Shown here: piece after piece, positions 42,576-52,578 of the stretch
Numbering within the stretch: the stretch's first letter is position 1
Layout of the letters: each line of letters starts with the position of its first letter
Assembly: GCA_964586655.1 (NCBI GenBank)
Contig: CAZPGY010000002.1
Coordinates: 62,001 to 126,000, forward strand
Reading direction: 5' to 3'
From: JAJYSO01 sp964586655
GTDB lineage: Bacteria > Bacteroidota > Bacteroidia > Flavobacteriales > Flavobacteriaceae
DNA length: 64,000 nt
Translations under genes and position numbers: made by a program
Notes under the pieces: generated by a model
Databases searched by the model: none
What the model saw: only the letters and a program-made list of their open reading frames with translations
What the model was told of the DNA's origin: nothing

Positions 42576-44582
42576 TTATTTGTAGTTACGCTGTTTCACT
42601 TCAATGGCTTCAAAACTCAAGTCTTCTTTGTGCAGCTGCGCTTCTTTGGGTTCTCCTTTGTATTCCCAAGCGGCTACATAAGCAAAGTTTTCGTCGTCAC
42701 GTTTAGCCTCGCCTTCTTCAGTTTGATGCTCTTCTCGTAAGTGACATCCACAGGATTCATCGCGATGCAAAGCATCTTTGGCCATCAATTCGCCCAGTTC
42801 GAGGAAATCGGCTACTCGACCGGCTTTTTCCAATTCTGAGTTCTTATCATTCATTTTTCCCGGAACTTTGACGTTTTCCTTAAAGTCTTTTCGCAATTCA
42901 GCAATCTCTTCAATGGCTTCTTTAAGGTCTTTTTCATTACGGGAAATTCCTACTTTATCCCACATGATTTTACCGAGTTTTTTGTGGTAATAATCAACAG
43001 AATGTTTCCCTTTATTATTGATGAAACCCTCTAAGCGCTCTTTCACTTCTTTTTCGGTTTGCTCAAATTCTTTGGTATTGGTGGAGATTTCGCCGGTTCT
43101 AATATCATCGGCTAAATAATCGCCAATAGTATAAGGAAGAACAAAATAACCATCCGCCAGACCTTGCATCAAAGCAGAGGCACCAAGTCGGTTAGCACCG
43201 TGATCGGAGAAGTTACATTCTCCTATGGAGTAACATCCCGGGATGGTCGTTTGCAAGTTGTAATCTACCCAAAGCCCACCCATGGTATAGTGAGTAGCCG
43301 GGAAGATTTTAAACGGAGTTTCATAAGCATTGTCGCCCGTAATTTTTTCATACATGGCAAAGAGGTTGCCATACTTGGCTTCAACCACTTCTTTTCCAAG
43401 GCGGGTGATTTTATCTTGTGAAGGATTGTGATCGCCTTGCATATTGGCGTGTTCTTTACCATAGCGCTCAATCGCACTCTTAAAGTCTAAGAACACAGCT
43501 TGCCCGGATTCGTTAACACCGTATCCGGCATCACAACGTTCTTTGGCGGCACGGGAAGCTACATCACGCGGCACCAAGTTTCCATAAGCCGGATAACGAC
43601 GTTCCAGGTAATAGTCTCGTTTTTCTTCAGCCAAGTCCTCAGGTTTGAGTTCGCCTTTTCTAATTTTTTCTACATCCCCTTTGTCTTTGGGCACCCAAAT
43701 ACGACCATCGTTTCGAAGAGACTCTGACATCAGGGTCAGCTTGGATTGATAGTCACCGGAAACCGGAATACAAGTAGGATGAATTTGCACATAGCAAGGA
43801 TTGGCAAAGAAAGCGCCTTTTCGATGTGCTCGCCAAGAGGCCATCACATTACTTCCCATGGCATTGGTAGAGAGAAAATACACATTTCCATATCCTCCGG
43901 AAGCCAACACAACTGCGTGTGCAGAATGGCGTTCAAGCTCACCGGTTACCAAGTTTCGAGCGATGATCCCGCGGGCTTTACCGTCCACCAAAACGAGATC
44001 CATCATTTCATGACGAGTGTAGGATTGAATTTTCCCGCGATTAATTTGTCTGTTCATGGCACCATATGCCCCGAGTAATAGCTGTTGACCGGTTTGCCCT
44101 CTGGCATAGAATGTACGCGATACCAACACGCCTCCAAAAGAACGATTGTCCAACATTCCGCCGTATTCACGAGCAAAAGGAACGCCTTGTGCCACACATT
44201 GGTCAATAATATTTCCGGAGACTTGGGCCAACCTATAGGTGTTGGATTCACGAGAACGGTAATCTCCTCCTTTTTCCGTATCGTAAAACAAACGGTAGTC
44301 AGAGTCGCCATCTCCCTGATAGTCTTTAGAGGCATTTATCCCTCCCTGAGCGGCCACAGAGTGAGCGCGTCGAGGAGAATCTTGGTAGCAAAAAGTCTTG
44401 ACATTGTAGCCGAGTTCGGCCAAGCTTGCAGCAGCACTACCCCCGGCCAGTCCGGTGCCGACAACAATGATATCTATATTTCGTTTGTTGGCCGGATTGA
44501 CCAATCTAATGTTATGGTTTTTATGATAATCCCACTTTTTCTCAATGGGACCTTCGGGTACTTTGGAATCTAATACTGACAT
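42576..44582 (-). CDS. sdhA: Succinate dehydrogenase / fumarate reductase flavoprotein subunit
   Basis: 668-residue catalytic subunit that oxidises succinate to fumarate. The FAD dinucleotide fold appears as VVGTGLAGGSAAASLAELG (about 42-60), and the FAD-binding histidine is in RRAHSVAAQGG. The active-site block HPTCIPVSGDYQSKLTLMSE and the later GANRLGASALMQGLADG segment are intact. It follows sdhC by 12 nt. The TCA-cycle gene set of the window includes icd, sucD, mqo and this complex. Confidence 0.98.
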   Translation of the reverse strand: MSVLDSKVPEGPIEKKWDYHKNHNIRLVNPANKRNIDIIVVGTGLAGGSAAASLAELGYNVKTFCYQDSPRRAHSVAAQGGINASKDYQGDGDSDYRLFYDTEKGGDYRSRESNTYRLAQVSGNIIDQCVAQGVPFAREYGGMLDNRSFGGVLVSRTFYARGQTGQQLLLGAYGAMNRQINRGKIQSYTRHEMMDLVLVDGKARGIIARNLVTGELERHSAHAVVLASGGYGNVYFLSTNAMGSNVMASWRAHRKGAFFANPCYVQIHPTCIPVSGDYQSKLTLMSESLRNDGRIWVPKDKGDVEKIRKGELKPEDLAEEKRDYYLERRYPAYGNLVPRDVASRAAKERCDAGYGVNESGQAVFLDFKSAIERYGKEHANMQGDHNPSQDKITRLGKEVVEAKYGNLFAMYEKITGDNAYETPFKIFPATHYTMGGLWVDYNLQTTIPGCYSIGECNFSDHGANRLGASALMQGLADGYFVLPYTIGDYLADDIRTGEISTNTKEFEQTEKEVKERLEGFINNKGKHSVDYYHKKLGKIMWDKVGISRNEKDLKEAIEEIAELRKDFKENVKVPGKMNDKNSELEKAGRVADFLELGELMAKDALHRDESCGCHLREEHQTEEGEAKRDDENFAYVAAWEYKGEPKEAQLHKEDLSFEAIEVKQRNYK

Positions 44583-44594
44583 ATATCTTTCTAA

Positions 44595-45269
44595 TTAAAG
44601 CGTGCTAATAAAATGAAACAGTGCAATGTAGATAAACAACAAGGGAACAAGAATGGAAAACCATTTTGTAAAGCCTTTTAAAGCTTTTGAAGCTCTGTTG
44701 CCCCAGCCCACTGATTGGAAGGATCCGTAAAACCCATGCAGCAGGTGAAGCATTAAGAAAATAAATGCAACTACATATATAATGACGCGCCACGGATCGC
44801 TAAACTTGTCTACCAAATAAGGATAAAAACGATTGGCATCATCGGGTGAGGAAAGGGCATAGCCTTCTGAGAATTTATGAATCATCTCGGGAGCCCAGAA
44901 ATCATAAAAATGCAAGATCAGAAAAAGCAGAATTACGCCTCCGGTATAAATCATATTGCGTGACATCCATGAGGTGTTGCTGCTTTTGTTGTAGTGTGCA
45001 TATTTAACGGGGCGTGCTTTCCTGTTTTTGGTTTCCAAAACCAAGGCCATCACAAAGTGAAAAACAACACCAACAATTAAGACAGGCTGTAAAACAGCTT
45101 GGACTACAAAATTGTAGCCCATAAAGTAGGAGAGACTGTTATAGACTTCCGGGCTTAAGGTTGACGTGAAATTGACAACCACGTGCAATATCAAAAATAA
45201 GACGAGAAAAAGACCTGAAATGCCCATAGCAAATTTTCGGGCTACGGTGGTGTTGAGAAATCTACCCAT
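44595..45269 (-). CDS. sdhC: Succinate dehydrogenase cytochrome b subunit
   Basis: 224-residue membrane anchor with five hydrophobic helices, the single-subunit di-heme type (B-type complex II). Candidate axial histidines lie in helices such as LILHVVVNF, VVFHFVMAL, LFLILHFYDFW and LHLLHGFYGSF. It takes electrons from the iron-sulfur subunit and reduces menaquinone. It is the first gene of the operon, with a good promoter at 45300-45331. Confidence 0.96.
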   Translation of the reverse strand: MGRFLNTTVARKFAMGISGLFLVLFLILHVVVNFTSTLSPEVYNSLSYFMGYNFVVQAVLQPVLIVGVVFHFVMALVLETKNRKARPVKYAHYNKSSNTSWMSRNMIYTGGVILLFLILHFYDFWAPEMIHKFSEGYALSSPDDANRFYPYLVDKFSDPWRVIIYVVAFIFLMLHLLHGFYGSFQSVGWGNRASKALKGFTKWFSILVPLLFIYIALFHFISTL

Positions 45270-45299
45270 TGATTATACGATTTTAATATAAATTTCAGA

Positions 45300-45331
45300 C
45301 AAAAATAAGCTCGAATTTCTTTATCCACAAA
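45300..45331 (-). promoter_or_regulatory. Promoter of sdhCAB (TTTG-N20-TATTTTTG)
   Basis: On the minus strand TTTG (45328-45331) and TATTTTTG (45300-45307) are 20 nt apart, an excellent Bacteroidetes -33/-7 pair, 31 nt upstream of the sdhC start. Confidence 0.8.
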
Positions 45332-45536
45332 CTTTGCCCATAGGTTTATGGCTATTTAGAATGAGTTTAAGCAAGGATTGTACATAAGTCCATGGCTTAG
45401 CTGCTCAAAAAATTAATGAAAATATTTTTTTAGACACTTGACCAGGCTACTCTTCCCCCGCAGATTATGAAAAATTATAACATCGACGGGGAAGAAGCAT
45501 ATGATTATTAATTACACTTCTCAAACACGGTGGCAT

Positions 45537-47522
45537 TTACTGAATCATTTGATTAAATCGCTCAATGTTTTCCGGATGCCCGTTAACAAAGACCAAGTCG
45601 TTTTGTTTTAACTTTTCAGAAGGTTCTATATGATCCATGGTGCTGTCTTTTCGTTTAATAGCCAAGATATTGACTCCATAATTGGCCCGGAGGTTGATTT
45701 CTTCTAAACTCTTTCCTACAAACTTTCCGCTGTCTCTGTTGATGCGGAGGCAAGTAATATTGAAATCGGGAAAGTCGGTATTGGGTTTAAAAGTTCTGGG
45801 CAACATTTTTTTATTTTGAAACAGCTCATAATTATCTGAACGTATAATTTCTATAAAATGCTCTATCTCATCTTCGGGGATTAGGAAGTTGTGAAGCACT
45901 CTGGAGAAAATTTCAACAGAAGTTTCAAATTCTTCGGGAATTACCTCATCGGCCCCCAGTGCGAGCAATTCAGGAATTTCTTTAACAAAACGAGTGCGCA
46001 CCAAAAGAAAGGTGGATTTGGCAAACAGTCTGATATTGCTCACAATAGTTCTGGTGGCCCGGTCATCGGATATGGCTACTACTACTGCTCGGGCTCGCTT
46101 GAGTCGGGTGGTGGCCAAAATATGTTCTTTAGTGGCGTCGCCAAAAATAATGGGGATGCCCTTGGCTTTTTCTCGCTTAACAGTGGTGGCATTGAGTTCT
46201 ACCACTACATAAGGAATATCACTGTAATGTGCTGCTTTGGCCAAATTGGAACCATTGACGCCAAACCCAATAATGACCAAATGATTGTCTAAGAGCTCTT
46301 CATCTATATGGTCAACATCAATCTCTGTGGATTGATTTCTACTAATTTTTTGCATAACCCGGGTTTGCAAAAATCGATTGATAAAGGATTCGGCAAACAT
46401 AATTACAAAAGGAGTGAAAAGCATCGACATGATAGACACCGCCAAGAAATATTGATAAATGGTATCATTAATCAGGTGATAATCCAATCCTACTTTGGAA
46501 AGGATAAAAGCAAATTCACCAACTTGAAACAGCGATAATCCGGTGATAAAGGCTGTTTTTTGGCTGTATTTTAAAAGCCGCATGGCCCATCCGATAGCAG
46601 CAGATTTGAGCACCAACACGATAATAACCACCAACAAAACAATAAAGAAATGTTGGATGAAAAAATGAAAATCCAGCAACATTCCGATAGAGATAAAAAA
46701 GAAGCTGGTAAATAACTCCCTAAAGGGCAAGATGATGCTGGTAGCTTGGTGGCTATATTCAGATTCAGAAATAATCAATCCGGCTAAAAAGGCTCCTAAT
46801 GCCAAGGATAATCCGGCCAAAGAAGTGAGATAAGCCACCGCGAAACAGATGGTGATAGTGGTGAGCAAGAACAAATCTTTACTGCGTGTTTTGGCAACAG
46901 CATACATAAGCCTGGGCACTAAATATTTGGCACTGATATAAGTAACCAAAAGCACACCTGCCGATTTTAAAAGCAGCATCAAAATGCTTTGGGTCACATT
47001 GCCTGATTCCCCGGCGATTATAGGAGTAAACAACATCATGGGAACCACAATAATATCCTGAAAAATGAGGATAGCCAAGGCATTTTTCCCTTGTGGGGTA
47101 TTGATTTCATTTCGATCTTGAAAAGCACTAAGCACAATGGCGGTACTGGATAAAGAAAAGAGGAACCCAACAAAAACAGATTCGCTAATACTGTGGTCCA
47201 ACAAAAAATAGGCGGCTCCGGTAACCAGAATGGTAAGCCCTACCTGTAAACCTCCACCGACAAATACGGTTTTTTTAATGGAAGACAGCTGTTTAATCGA
47301 CAACTCCATTCCTATCACAAACAACAATAAAATGATACCGATTTCAGCAAGAGCATCAATTTGTTCTTCGGCTGATATGAGGCCCAATGCATGTGGACCA
47401 ATGATAATTCCCGTGATGATGAATCCCAAAATTGAAGGGAGCTTTAAGCGTTGCAGCAAAAAGACAATAACTACTGAGGAACCCAGTAGAATAAGCATAT
47501 CCTGAAGAAGGGGAGCGTCCAT
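45537..47522 (-). CDS. Cation:proton antiporter, CPA2 family (KefB/KefC-like) with TrkA-N and TrkA-C domains
   Basis: 661-residue inner-membrane antiporter. The N-terminal part (about 1-385) has around 12 hydrophobic helices, including LSLALGAFLAGLIISESEYSHQ, typical of Kef. After a linker, an RCK/TrkA-N NAD-binding domain follows (LVIIGFGVNGSNLAKAAHY, with the downstream acidic residue in VVELNA), and a TrkA-C domain ends the protein. It is likely a potassium/proton exchanger controlled by nucleotide binding. No partner gene such as kefF is adjacent. A TAATTTTG box lies at 47558-47565 upstream. Confidence 0.93.
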   Translation of the reverse strand: MDAPLLQDMLILLGSSVVIVFLLQRLKLPSILGFIITGIIIGPHALGLISAEEQIDALAEIGIILLLFVIGMELSIKQLSSIKKTVFVGGGLQVGLTILVTGAAYFLLDHSISESVFVGFLFSLSSTAIVLSAFQDRNEINTPQGKNALAILIFQDIIVVPMMLFTPIIAGESGNVTQSILMLLLKSAGVLLVTYISAKYLVPRLMYAVAKTRSKDLFLLTTITICFAVAYLTSLAGLSLALGAFLAGLIISESEYSHQATSIILPFRELFTSFFFISIGMLLDFHFFIQHFFIVLLVVIIVLVLKSAAIGWAMRLLKYSQKTAFITGLSLFQVGEFAFILSKVGLDYHLINDTIYQYFLAVSIMSMLFTPFVIMFAESFINRFLQTRVMQKISRNQSTEIDVDHIDEELLDNHLVIIGFGVNGSNLAKAAHYSDIPYVVVELNATTVKREKAKGIPIIFGDATKEHILATTRLKRARAVVVAISDDRATRTIVSNIRLFAKSTFLLVRTRFVKEIPELLALGADEVIPEEFETSVEIFSRVLHNFLIPEDEIEHFIEIIRSDNYELFQNKKMLPRTFKPNTDFPDFNITCLRINRDSGKFVGKSLEEINLRANYGVNILAIKRKDSTMDHIEPSEKLKQNDLVFVNGHPENIERFNQMIQ

Positions 47523-47602
47523 TTTTATTTAGTGAAGATTGGGGTTAAGATATTTTTCAAAATTAATTCATATTCAAGGGAAACTACAGGTTTCTAACAA
47601 AT

Positions 47603-47893
47603 TTATTCATACAAACGCAATCGGTTTTCCAAAATCCGTTTCTCCTGTTGCAGCTCTTCCACTCGATTTAACAAGGTTTGAACGGCTTCCAGTCCTTCCA
47701 TATTAATGCCCATCTCATAATGCAAACGACGCATTTTTTCAAAAATATCCATCTGTGAAAGCGGGAGATATTTCTTTTTTTCTACAATTTCTATCTGTAT
47801 GATTTCACTTTGGTGCAAAGTGTGAATAAATTGTTGCTCCACCCGATAATGTGTGCAAATTTCCTCAGTTGAAATTAGATTTTTTATGCTCAT
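47603..47893 (-). CDS. Chaperone modulator CbpM-like (MerR-type) protein
   Basis: 96-residue protein with an N-terminal winged-helix start (LISTEEICTHYRVEQQFIHT) and a C-terminal coiled coil (RVEELQQEKRILENRLRLYE). CbpM binds the J-domain of CbpA and inhibits it. The start overlaps the DnaJ-like gene by 4 nt, so the pair is translationally coupled and acts together. Confidence 0.88.
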   Translation of the reverse strand: MSIKNLISTEEICTHYRVEQQFIHTLHQSEIIQIEIVEKKKYLPLSQMDIFEKMRRLHYEMGINMEGLEAVQTLLNRVEELQQEKRILENRLRLYE

Positions 47894-48807
47894 GACCTTA
47901 AGTTTTTAAGTTCATTGAATAGTTCTTTTTCTTTAGCAGAAAGTGATGTGGGTATCCGAAGACGGTAAGTCAAAATTAAGTCCCCAAAGGCATCGTCTTT
48001 TTTATAGATCGGAAAACCTTTGTTTTTAAGCTTTACCCGTGTACCGGGTTGGGTTCCCGGTTTTATTTTGAGTTTCACCTGTCCGCCAAAGGTGTCAACT
48101 TTAATTTCCCCGCCAAGCAAAGCAGTATACAGATCGAGTTCAACTTCTTTGTACAGACAGTCCTTTTCTCGTTTAAAATCAGTGTTGTTAATTACCGAGA
48201 AAGTGAGGTATAAATCTCCACGGGGTCCGCCATTGATTCCCGGTCCTCCATGGCCTTTAATTTTAATGGTTTGCCCGTTTTCCACTCCGGCAGGGATGGT
48301 CAAACGTATTTTCTTACCGTTAACCGTCAGGGTTTGCTTTTGTGTAGTATAAAGCTGACGCAGGGGGATTTCCAGTTCGGCATTAAAATCCTGCCCTTTA
48401 AAATGCGTATGATAGCCTCGACCGTGTTGTCGAGCGCTTCCGCCAAACATCTCTTCAAAAAAATCAGAGAAAGTATCCTCATCAAAATTCCCGGAATACG
48501 TATATTGTTGACGACGACGACCAAATCCGGAAGCACCGGCTCGCTGTTGATGTTGATGACCGGCATTTTCATAATGCTCGGCCTGCGCTCGGGTTTTGCC
48601 GTATTGATCATATTTTTTACGCTTTTCGGGGTCGCTCAATACTTCATTGGCTTCATTGAGCTCCTGAAATTTCTTTTGCGCTTCTTTGTCATTGGGATTG
48701 AGATCGGGATGCAACTTTCTCGCCTTCTTGCGATACGCTTTTTTGATGTCTTCCTGAGTAGCCGTTTTGTCCAACCCGAGGATCTTATAATAATCAATGT
48801 ATGCCAT
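47890..48807 (-). CDS. DnaJ-family co-chaperone of the CbpA type
   Basis: 305-residue J-domain protein. The J-domain (1-70) carries the HPD motif at 33-35, followed by a Gly/Arg/Gln-rich linker and the two C-terminal substrate-binding beta domains (IKIKGHGGPG, then GTRVKLKNKGFPIYKKDDAFGD). The cysteine-rich zinc finger of DnaJ is absent, which marks it as CbpA-like. It should stimulate DnaK ATPase and is paired with the CbpM-like modulator. Confidence 0.94.
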   Translation of the reverse strand: MAYIDYYKILGLDKTATQEDIKKAYRKKARKLHPDLNPNDKEAQKKFQELNEANEVLSDPEKRKKYDQYGKTRAQAEHYENAGHQHQQRAGASGFGRRRQQYTYSGNFDEDTFSDFFEEMFGGSARQHGRGYHTHFKGQDFNAELEIPLRQLYTTQKQTLTVNGKKIRLTIPAGVENGQTIKIKGHGGPGINGGPRGDLYLTFSVINNTDFKREKDCLYKEVELDLYTALLGGEIKVDTFGGQVKLKIKPGTQPGTRVKLKNKGFPIYKKDDAFGDLILTYRLRIPTSLSAKEKELFNELKNLRS

Positions 48808-49107
48808 AAATAATCAGCCTGTCAATCTGTTGGGTAAATTTACTAAAAAAAAATAAAGAATATAAACGGGCTTCCGTTTTTTAGCCCTCTTTATCGCCCG
48901 GTGAATCATTTTATTTTTACAATATACATGCCTGATATACATCATTTTAATTATAAAGTAAACATCGTAATCCACATTTTTTTTCGGATTAACGGTTTCT
49001 TAAACAATAATTCTAAACTGTGTACGCTTATAAGGTAAATAACTCGATTATAAAATCCGTTTAAATGAGGATTTTAGACAAGTTATTCACGCTATAAAAT
49101 TCAACAC
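48808..49107. other. Divergent intergenic region between the DnaJ-like and coiled-coil genes
   Basis: 300 bp, AT-rich, with no credible gene. It should hold the promoters of both flanking genes, but no exact TAnnTTTG box could be matched. Confidence 0.4.
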
Positions 49108-49713
49108 ATGAAAAAGATTAAATTACTTACGATTTTCACATTCACTTTTTTGGTTTGTGGTTTTACTTTTGGGCAAACACAGACCTCCATGGCCGATTCC
49201 ATCAACAACCGCTTGACAAATCTGATTAGCTCATCCAACAGCTTTAAACAATACAAGGTCATCAAGACTTCCAGGATTCAAGCTTTGCGAAAAGATATTC
49301 ATACCCAAGTAAAAACTTTGGAGGACGATATTGCTCAATTAAACAAAGAACTCAAAGGGCGGAATACCAAATTAAGTGCCCTACAACAAAAGCTTAATAC
49401 CGCCAACAAAGACTTGAAAGCAGCCATCAAGAGCAAAGGACAATTGGCCATGTTTGGCATAGACTTGCAAAAATCGACCTACAATACCATAGTGTTGATT
49501 GTCTTTTTAGGCCTACTTATCAGCTTGTTCTTTTTTATTTTTAAGTTTAAGCGAAGCAATCAAATCACCCTTGAAGCCAAAGATTTACTGCATAGAAATG
49601 AAAAGGAATTTGATCATTACAAAAAGAAAGCTTTGGCCACCCAGCAAAAATTGGGTCGACAAATCATGGACGAGCGCAAAAAAGCCAATCGAAAAGTAAC
49701 CGTAAACGCTTAA
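49108..49713 (+). CDS. Coiled-coil membrane protein of unknown function
   Basis: 201-residue protein with a signal peptide (cleavage near FG-Q22), a long coiled coil (about 60-115, heptad-rich LEDDIAQLNKELKGR), one transmembrane helix (about 130-152) and a charged, helical, Lys-rich cytoplasmic tail. The topology therefore places the coiled coil in the periplasm and the basic tail in the cytoplasm. It is conserved in flavobacteria as far as I recall, but no function is known. It stands alone between divergent and convergent genes. Confidence 0.8.
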   Translation: MKKIKLLTIFTFTFLVCGFTFGQTQTSMADSINNRLTNLISSSNSFKQYKVIKTSRIQALRKDIHTQVKTLEDDIAQLNKELKGRNTKLSALQQKLNTANKDLKAAIKSKGQLAMFGIDLQKSTYNTIVLIVFLGLLISLFFFIFKFKRSNQITLEAKDLLHRNEKEFDHYKKKALATQQKLGRQIMDERKKANRKVTVNA

Positions 49714-49805
49714 GCAACACCAAAAAGACCTACAAATTATACCAATTTTATAAATCATTTTGGCATTAGCGACCCACGGACGTTCTTAGAATTGGGTATA
49801 AAATC

Positions 49806-49833
49806 AATAACGCGGATTTTCATCCGCGTTATT
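49806..49833. terminator. Hairpin between the coiled-coil gene and sodC
   Basis: Perfect 12-bp arms AATAACGCGGAT and ATCCGCGTTATT with a TTTC loop, between convergent genes. There is no long T run, but the stem is strong. Confidence 0.7.
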
Positions 49834-49856
49834 GGTTATCAATTCTGTCTTCTCAT

Positions 49857-50477
49857 TTATTCTTTTAATTCAATAACACCACAGCCTACTCTTGCTCCGG
49901 CATCGCCACTGGGCTGAGAGGTAAAGTCATCGGTGCCTTGATGTATAATAATGGAGTGCTTAAGGATGTCTTTCTTAGCATCGCCGCAACCAATACACCA
50001 TTTATCAGTTGTAAAAGTCATGGTGGCCACTCCTTCAGCGTTTGCTTTGAAGTTTCCTATATCTCCCCTGTGATAGCCTTTTTCAGCTCCCCACTTTCCA
50101 TGAGGCTGATCTGTAGGATTCCAGTGCCCACCGGCATCCGAACAATCGGGGTTTTCATGAATATGAATAGCATGTTCCCCCGCTGTAAGTCCTTTCAGCG
50201 TGGCTTCCATGGTCACTTTCCCATTTTCTTGGGTAAAGACTACTTTACCAAAAATATGGCTTCCCTCCTTGGGTTCCACCATGGCTACTGCCTTTTTGGA
50301 TGATTTTTGGGCTGCATTTTCAGCAGCTTTATCTTTATTCATTTGCGACTCCGAATTATCGGGTGCCTTCATCTCTTGTTGAGCATCTTTCTGCTGGTCT
50401 TTCTTCGGTTTGTTTTTACAAGAATAAACCGTAAAAACCAACGCCATAATACTTAAAATTAAACTCGTCCTTTTCAT
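49857..50477 (-). CDS. sodC: Copper/zinc superoxide dismutase, lipoprotein type
   Basis: 206-residue periplasmic or surface SodC, converting superoxide to oxygen and hydrogen peroxide. A lipobox VYSC places the acylated Cys at C20. A charged linker (about 21-65) joins it to the SOD domain. Copper ligands lie in H105-I-H107, with further metal ligands H118, H126, H136, D139 and H179, and a disulfide is expected between C112 and C199. An additional pair, C161 and C164 in WCIGCGD, is not part of the usual SodC core and may form a second disulfide. Confidence 0.95.
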   Translation of the reverse strand: MKRTSLILSIMALVFTVYSCKNKPKKDQQKDAQQEMKAPDNSESQMNKDKAAENAAQKSSKKAVAMVEPKEGSHIFGKVVFTQENGKVTMEATLKGLTAGEHAIHIHENPDCSDAGGHWNPTDQPHGKWGAEKGYHRGDIGNFKANAEGVATMTFTTDKWCIGCGDAKKDILKHSIIIHQGTDDFTSQPSGDAGARVGCGVIELKE

Positions 50478-50583
50478 AGTTTTAGTTTTTATAATTCTAT
50501 GCTAACTTACTGAAAGTAGGAAAACTTCAAAGCTTATTACCAAAGTATTAACATTTCTATCATATTTTGACCGGTCTCATTAA

Positions 50584-51981
50584 TCAAAATCTCTTTAAAA
50601 TCCAGTCCTTAATTATTTTTAAAGCTTTGGGAGAGAAAGTTTGCGTTATCTGTGCATATTCACTTACCCTACCGGTTTCACTTTCCTGAAACAGGTGATT
50701 GAGCCCTTGAAGTTCCTTCACGGTAACCGCTGTATTGCCACCGGATTTTAAGGCTTTTTTAATGGCCGGCAAGTTTTGTCGAGCAGCGACCTGCAAGTCT
50801 TTACTGCCGTTTAAGGCCAAGACCGGACAATCGACTTTCTTCAGCGTGGGAGCCGGATTATAAGCAATAACAAATCGAAACCACGGATCCATCATTTGGC
50901 GCAAAAATATACCCTCACTCAATTTAGCCTGTCCCAATTCAAAAAAGCTTGGATATTGCTCGACCGCTTCGCGGTAATAATTTGTCAGTTTTTTGCGCAA
51001 ACTAATTGAGTCTTCAACATTTTGAATCAGTTGAAAGGCGCCGTTAAAAAAAGCTTTTTGTTCTTTTAAAATCGTATCGGGAACATCCGCAGCCTGACCC
51101 ATCAGCATTTGTTGCTTCAATAAAATTTGCCTGCCGTCCACCCCGGGTCCGGCCAACATGATGACAAAGGCCACCGCTTTGTGTTTGGCAGCGACCAAAG
51201 GAGCTATGGCGCCACCCCCACTGTGTCCCAGCAGTCCAATTTTATTGGAATCGATCTTATCGCGAGTTTTTAGGTATTGAAACGCTGCGTACGCATCGGT
51301 TGCAAAATCAGCGATGGTAGAACCGGCATAAGTCCCTGTCGATTGTCCAACGCCACGATCGTCATAGCGCAATACGGCAATTCCATGGCGAGTCAAGTAA
51401 TCGGCAATCACTAAAAAGGGTTTGTGGCCGGCCACTTCTTCATTGCGATTTTCAGGACCGCTGCCCGTGATTAGAATAACCGCCGGAAAATCGTCACCTG
51501 TTTTGGGATAAGTGAGCGTACCGGCGAGGGTCAAATGCTGTTGATCGTTGTGAAAGGTAACTTCCTCTACATCATAAGGAAAAGGAGGCTGTGGCTCCTG
51601 TGGCCGTTTGGGGGGCTCGATTTTATTTCGTGTAAAGCTCAACGGCATCTGCTTGCCCATCTGTGTAAAGGTTCCGGTCAAGGTCTGTTGCGCAGCATCA
51701 AACTTTCCGCTGTATGTCAGCATGGCTCGCGTCACTTTAATACGCAGGTGCCGATTTTGAAATGTAATCTCATCCACGGGAATACCCTTAGCATGCTGAT
51801 CAGGACTGTCCAAGGTGGCCGTCAATTCTCCGGAATCATCTTTATCAATATGCAAAACAAGACGGAGTTGGGCGGCTCCAAGATCAAGTTGACCATACCA
51901 ATCTCCTGTGACTCCCCGATTTTGGGCAAATCCGGTCATATAAAACAACACTGCACTCACTAAAACAATCCATTTTTTCAT
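50584..51981 (-). CDS. Secreted alpha/beta hydrolase
   Basis: 465-residue exported serine hydrolase, possibly an esterase or a peptidase-like enzyme. A signal peptide ends at about A19-Q20. The N-terminal half up to about 130 is a beta-rich domain (GDWYGQLDLGAAQLRLVLHI). The alpha/beta hydrolase fold follows, with nucleophile S254 in GHSGGG, the acid probably D in NGSKDLQV and His in GLNHLFQ. It is the last gene of a three-gene operon with the DUF2089 regulator-like gene and a membrane protein gene. Confidence 0.9.
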   Translation of the reverse strand: MKKWIVLVSAVLFYMTGFAQNRGVTGDWYGQLDLGAAQLRLVLHIDKDDSGELTATLDSPDQHAKGIPVDEITFQNRHLRIKVTRAMLTYSGKFDAAQQTLTGTFTQMGKQMPLSFTRNKIEPPKRPQEPQPPFPYDVEEVTFHNDQQHLTLAGTLTYPKTGDDFPAVILITGSGPENRNEEVAGHKPFLVIADYLTRHGIAVLRYDDRGVGQSTGTYAGSTIADFATDAYAAFQYLKTRDKIDSNKIGLLGHSGGGAIAPLVAAKHKAVAFVIMLAGPGVDGRQILLKQQMLMGQAADVPDTILKEQKAFFNGAFQLIQNVEDSISLRKKLTNYYREAVEQYPSFFELGQAKLSEGIFLRQMMDPWFRFVIAYNPAPTLKKVDCPVLALNGSKDLQVAARQNLPAIKKALKSGGNTAVTVKELQGLNHLFQESETGRVSEYAQITQTFSPKALKIIKDWILKRF

Positions 51982-51993
51982 AAGAATTCAAGT

Positions 51994-52578
51994 TTAAAAG
52001 AAATAAGCTAACACAAATTTAGACAAGGCCTCTGCTATAATTATACTGAGCACGAGCCCTGCAATAAGATTGCGCCTTCTTCCATGAGTCGCTACCTTAA
52101 AGCCGTTATACAACAAGGCAATCATCCATACAAGACATAAAATCCCCACTGCTGCCAACACCAAAGTGATCAACAAAGGGAGGATGGGAAGCCCCCCGGT
52201 CGGGTCTTCAAGCAGGGGCAGTATTTCTTCTGTCGTCTTCAAACTAATATTGTTAATATTGGTGAAAGTGGCAAGGTAGATAGGAATGCGAGCAATCAAA
52301 CTAAAAGCCAAAACATCAACCGCACGAGTTTTCTTATTGATGAATTTCCCGAATATCAGAAATAACAAAAAGACAGAAGCCAAAGCAATCAGGTTTTCAA
52401 CCAAAGGCATCCACCAGGTTACCTCGTGGGCAAAATGCAAATCCAAGGCACCATCAAAATGGCTGTTAAACACATAGCCCAAGCCTGAACCAAGAAGAAG
52501 TGCTATGCTTCCCAACAATAGCAACCCACTTTCGGCATACCTTTCAAAGGGGTTGTACAATATTTTTAAGGTCTTCAT
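51994..52578 (-). CDS. Yip1-like multi-span membrane protein
   Basis: 194-residue inner-membrane protein with five hydrophobic segments, resembling the YIP1 domain family, for which no bacterial function is firmly established. The start overlaps the DUF2089 gene by 4 nt and the hydrolase follows 12 nt later, so all three are co-expressed. The assignment rests on topology and the NPFERY-like N-terminus, so it is moderate. Confidence 0.7.
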   Translation of the reverse strand: MKTLKILYNPFERYAESGLLLLGSIALLLGSGLGYVFNSHFDGALDLHFAHEVTWWMPLVENLIALASVFLLFLIFGKFINKKTRAVDVLAFSLIARIPIYLATFTNINNISLKTTEEILPLLEDPTGGLPILPLLITLVLAAVGILCLVWMIALLYNGFKVATHGRRRNLIAGLVLSIIIAEALSKFVLAYFF

